DNA of 23,159 nucleotides from CAYSIX01 sp964431205. Its GTDB lineage: Bacteria > Planctomycetota > Phycisphaerae > Phycisphaerales > Phycisphaeraceae. The notes under the pieces are model-generated. The model was given only the letters and a program-made list of their open reading frames with translations, had not been told where the DNA came from and did not search any database. Both the position numbers and the translations under genes were made by a program. The DNA is taken from the NCBI GenBank assembly GCA_964431205.1, contig CAYSIX010000037.1, forward strand, positions 1 to 23,159, read 5' to 3'. This document shows positions 22,241 through 23,159 of the stretch, piece by piece. Positions within the stretch are counted from its first letter, which is position 1. The number at the start of each line of letters is the position of its first letter.

Positions 22241-22300
22241 ATCGAATCGCCCAATCACTCAATCTCATCTGGTGGCTCCGGCCGATCCCGTGATCCTGTC
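22214..22300 (-). repeat. composite intergenic repeat, copy B (inverted)
   Basis: Read on the minus strand it gives GACAGGATC, a seven-base insertion, GGCCGGAGCCACCAGATG and then GAGTGATTGGGCGATT. This is the same word order as copy A at 19832-19898, with a few substitutions. Confidence 0.65.
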
Positions 22301-22322
22301 AAAACCGCTGACGCGTGGGCGC

Positions 22323-23114
22323 TCAGCCTCCCATGAGGTCGCGCATGACGCCGGCGCGGCGTTCGCGGGCGCGTTGTCGGGCGGCGGGGTCGGTGGCGTG
22401 GAGGTGTTCGAGGCGTTTGGAGCCGTCGTCGAGGTGGTGGAGTCGGCGGGCGGTGAGGATGAGGCGCTGGTACATGCGGTTGATGGCCTCCTCGGCCCAG
22501 AGGCGGGCGTAGGGCGGGGTGTCGGGGTCGCGGGCCAGGCGGGTGAGGCGTTCGACGGAGGCGAGGGTGAGGCGTTGGTATTCGCCGAGCATCTCGTCGC
22601 CGAGGGTGAGGCTGGGGGGCAGGGCGTGTTCGCGTCGGGTGGCGGCGCGGTCGCGTTGGACGGTGCGGACGCTGAGGCGGAGCAGTTCGCCGGTGTCGGC
22701 GGCGGAGAAGCCCTCGAGGGCGAGGTGGTCGACGCACTGTCGGCGGAGGTCGGGGCTGAGCTCGGCGGGGTCGAGCTCGCCGGCGTGGAGGCGATGGACG
22801 AGGTCGGGGATGTCGGACGAGGGGGCATCGGGCGTGGTGTCGCGGTCGGGGTTGGGTTTCGAGGCGGTGTCGGTCGAGCGGACGAGCGGGGCGGGCGTGT
22901 GGGAGCCGGGGCATTCGGGGGATCCGGCGAAGGCCGCTTGCGGACCCGCGGGCTTCCCGCGGCGTCCGGTCTCATGGGGAACGGGACGGGCGGGGATCTC
23001 TCGGCGTCGTGATTGGCGGTCGTCGCCTGGCGCGGCGAGCCCGGGTCGTTCGGGATCGGGGCGATCGGTGGTACGGGGCTCGTGGTGGGGTGCGGGGCGG
23101 ATGGCGTGGGACAT
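22323..23114 (-). CDS. helix-turn-helix protein with disordered N-terminus
   Basis: A protein of 263 residues. Residues 1-100 are Pro/Arg/Asp-rich and probably unstructured. Residues about 121-161 (DLRRQCVDHLALEGFSAADT, then GELLRLSVRTVQRDRAATRR) form a helix-turn-helix with the recognition-helix pattern SVRTVQRD, as in phage-type small terminases or transcription regulators. The C-terminal 90 residues are helical (MLGEYQRLTLASVERLTRLA; YARLWAEEAINRMYQRLIL; ARRLHHLDDGSKRLEHLHA) and may drive oligomerisation. Start ATG 23114 is well supported: AGGAG (complement 23122-23126) lies seven bases upstream. A plus-strand frame covering the same DNA is a Gly/Val/Glu-rich shadow. The next gene downstream is a WG-repeat lipoprotein rather than a terminase large subunit, so a DNA-binding regulator is as likely as a phage role. 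Target unknown. Confidence 0.78.
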   Translation of the reverse strand: MSHAIRPAPHHEPRTTDRPDPERPGLAAPGDDRQSRRREIPARPVPHETGRRGKPAGPQAAFAGSPECPGSHTPAPLVRSTDTASKPNPDRDTTPDAPSSDIPDLVHRLHAGELDPAELSPDLRRQCVDHLALEGFSAADTGELLRLSVRTVQRDRAATRREHALPPSLTLGDEMLGEYQRLTLASVERLTRLARDPDTPPYARLWAEEAINRMYQRLILTARRLHHLDDGSKRLEHLHATDPAARQRARERRAGVMRDLMGG

Positions 23115-23159
23115 GATTTTTCTCCTGACTCTGGAGGGGGCGGAGTGGGATTTGCAGTT

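Larger units (their letters stand above)
22088..22322. other. repeat-bearing intergenic region between WG-repeat and HTH genes
   Basis: Contains a CTGGA-CAA-TCCAG hairpin (22169-22181), an 8-bp tandem repeat and copy B of the composite repeat. It should also hold the promoter of the WG-repeat gene, but no clear pair of boxes was found. Confidence 0.6.

Noticed and set aside
22077..23012. 311-residue plus-strand frame over the HTH gene
   Set aside because: Gly/Val/Glu monotony. The opposite strand has a helix-turn-helix and a well-placed AGGAG.

Overview
The window looks like a piece of a high-GC planctomycete genome, most likely class Phycisphaerae. It is probably from a metagenome or draft assembly, because a run of ten N at 9790-9799 marks a scaffold join. 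The phylum call rests on three things: a Minf_1886-type protein (a family known to me as restricted to Planctomycetota/Verrucomicrobiota) at 9984-10385, a secretin-N-like periplasmic protein of a type common in planctomycetes, and several small membrane proteins with planctomycete style. A hand count of one line of cysS gives 72% GC. No rRNA, tRNA, CRISPR array, transposase or integrase was seen.

Left part (1-9748): the 3' two thirds of topA enters from the left edge and converges on a queA-glnA pair on the minus strand. Two poorly supported small genes follow, then a four-helix membrane protein, a small basic protein with a good promoter, and a two-helix protein with a cytoplasmic C-terminal domain. 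Facing these on the minus strand are the secretin-N-like exported protein, with a strong ribosome binding site and promoter, and an AI-2E family permease.

Middle part (9800-18967): after the gap come the Minf_1886 gene and an OmpA-type lipoprotein, both minus strand. A plus-strand series then runs amidohydrolase, coiled-coil lipoprotein, STAS anti-anti-sigma factor, RsbW-like kinase, ybeY, CNNM/CorC-type protein and cysS. The stretch from the STAS gene to cysS is tightly spaced, with one GTGA overlap, and looks like one transcription unit. It joins a partner-switching pair to rRNA maturation, ion or membrane homeostasis and tRNA charging. cysS may also have its own almost leaderless promoter.

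Right part (19023-23159): this part is accessory in character. A stand-alone GspE/MshE-N-like protein is followed by about 1 kb with no convincing gene. That stretch holds hairpins, a polypyrimidine tract, a G-quadruplex motif, a 14-bp palindrome and several unrelated, slightly degenerate short tandem repeats with periods of 7, 8, 11 and 16 bp. A composite repeat is present at 19832-19898 and again in inverted orientation at 22214-22300. Between the two copies lie a small membrane protein and a WG-repeat lipoprotein whose GC content (48% in one line counted by hand) is far below its surroundings. A helix-turn-helix protein with a disordered N-terminus ends the window. The repeat-rich noncoding DNA around the low-GC gene is the least explained part of the window. 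I did not find a clearly new defence or biosynthetic system.
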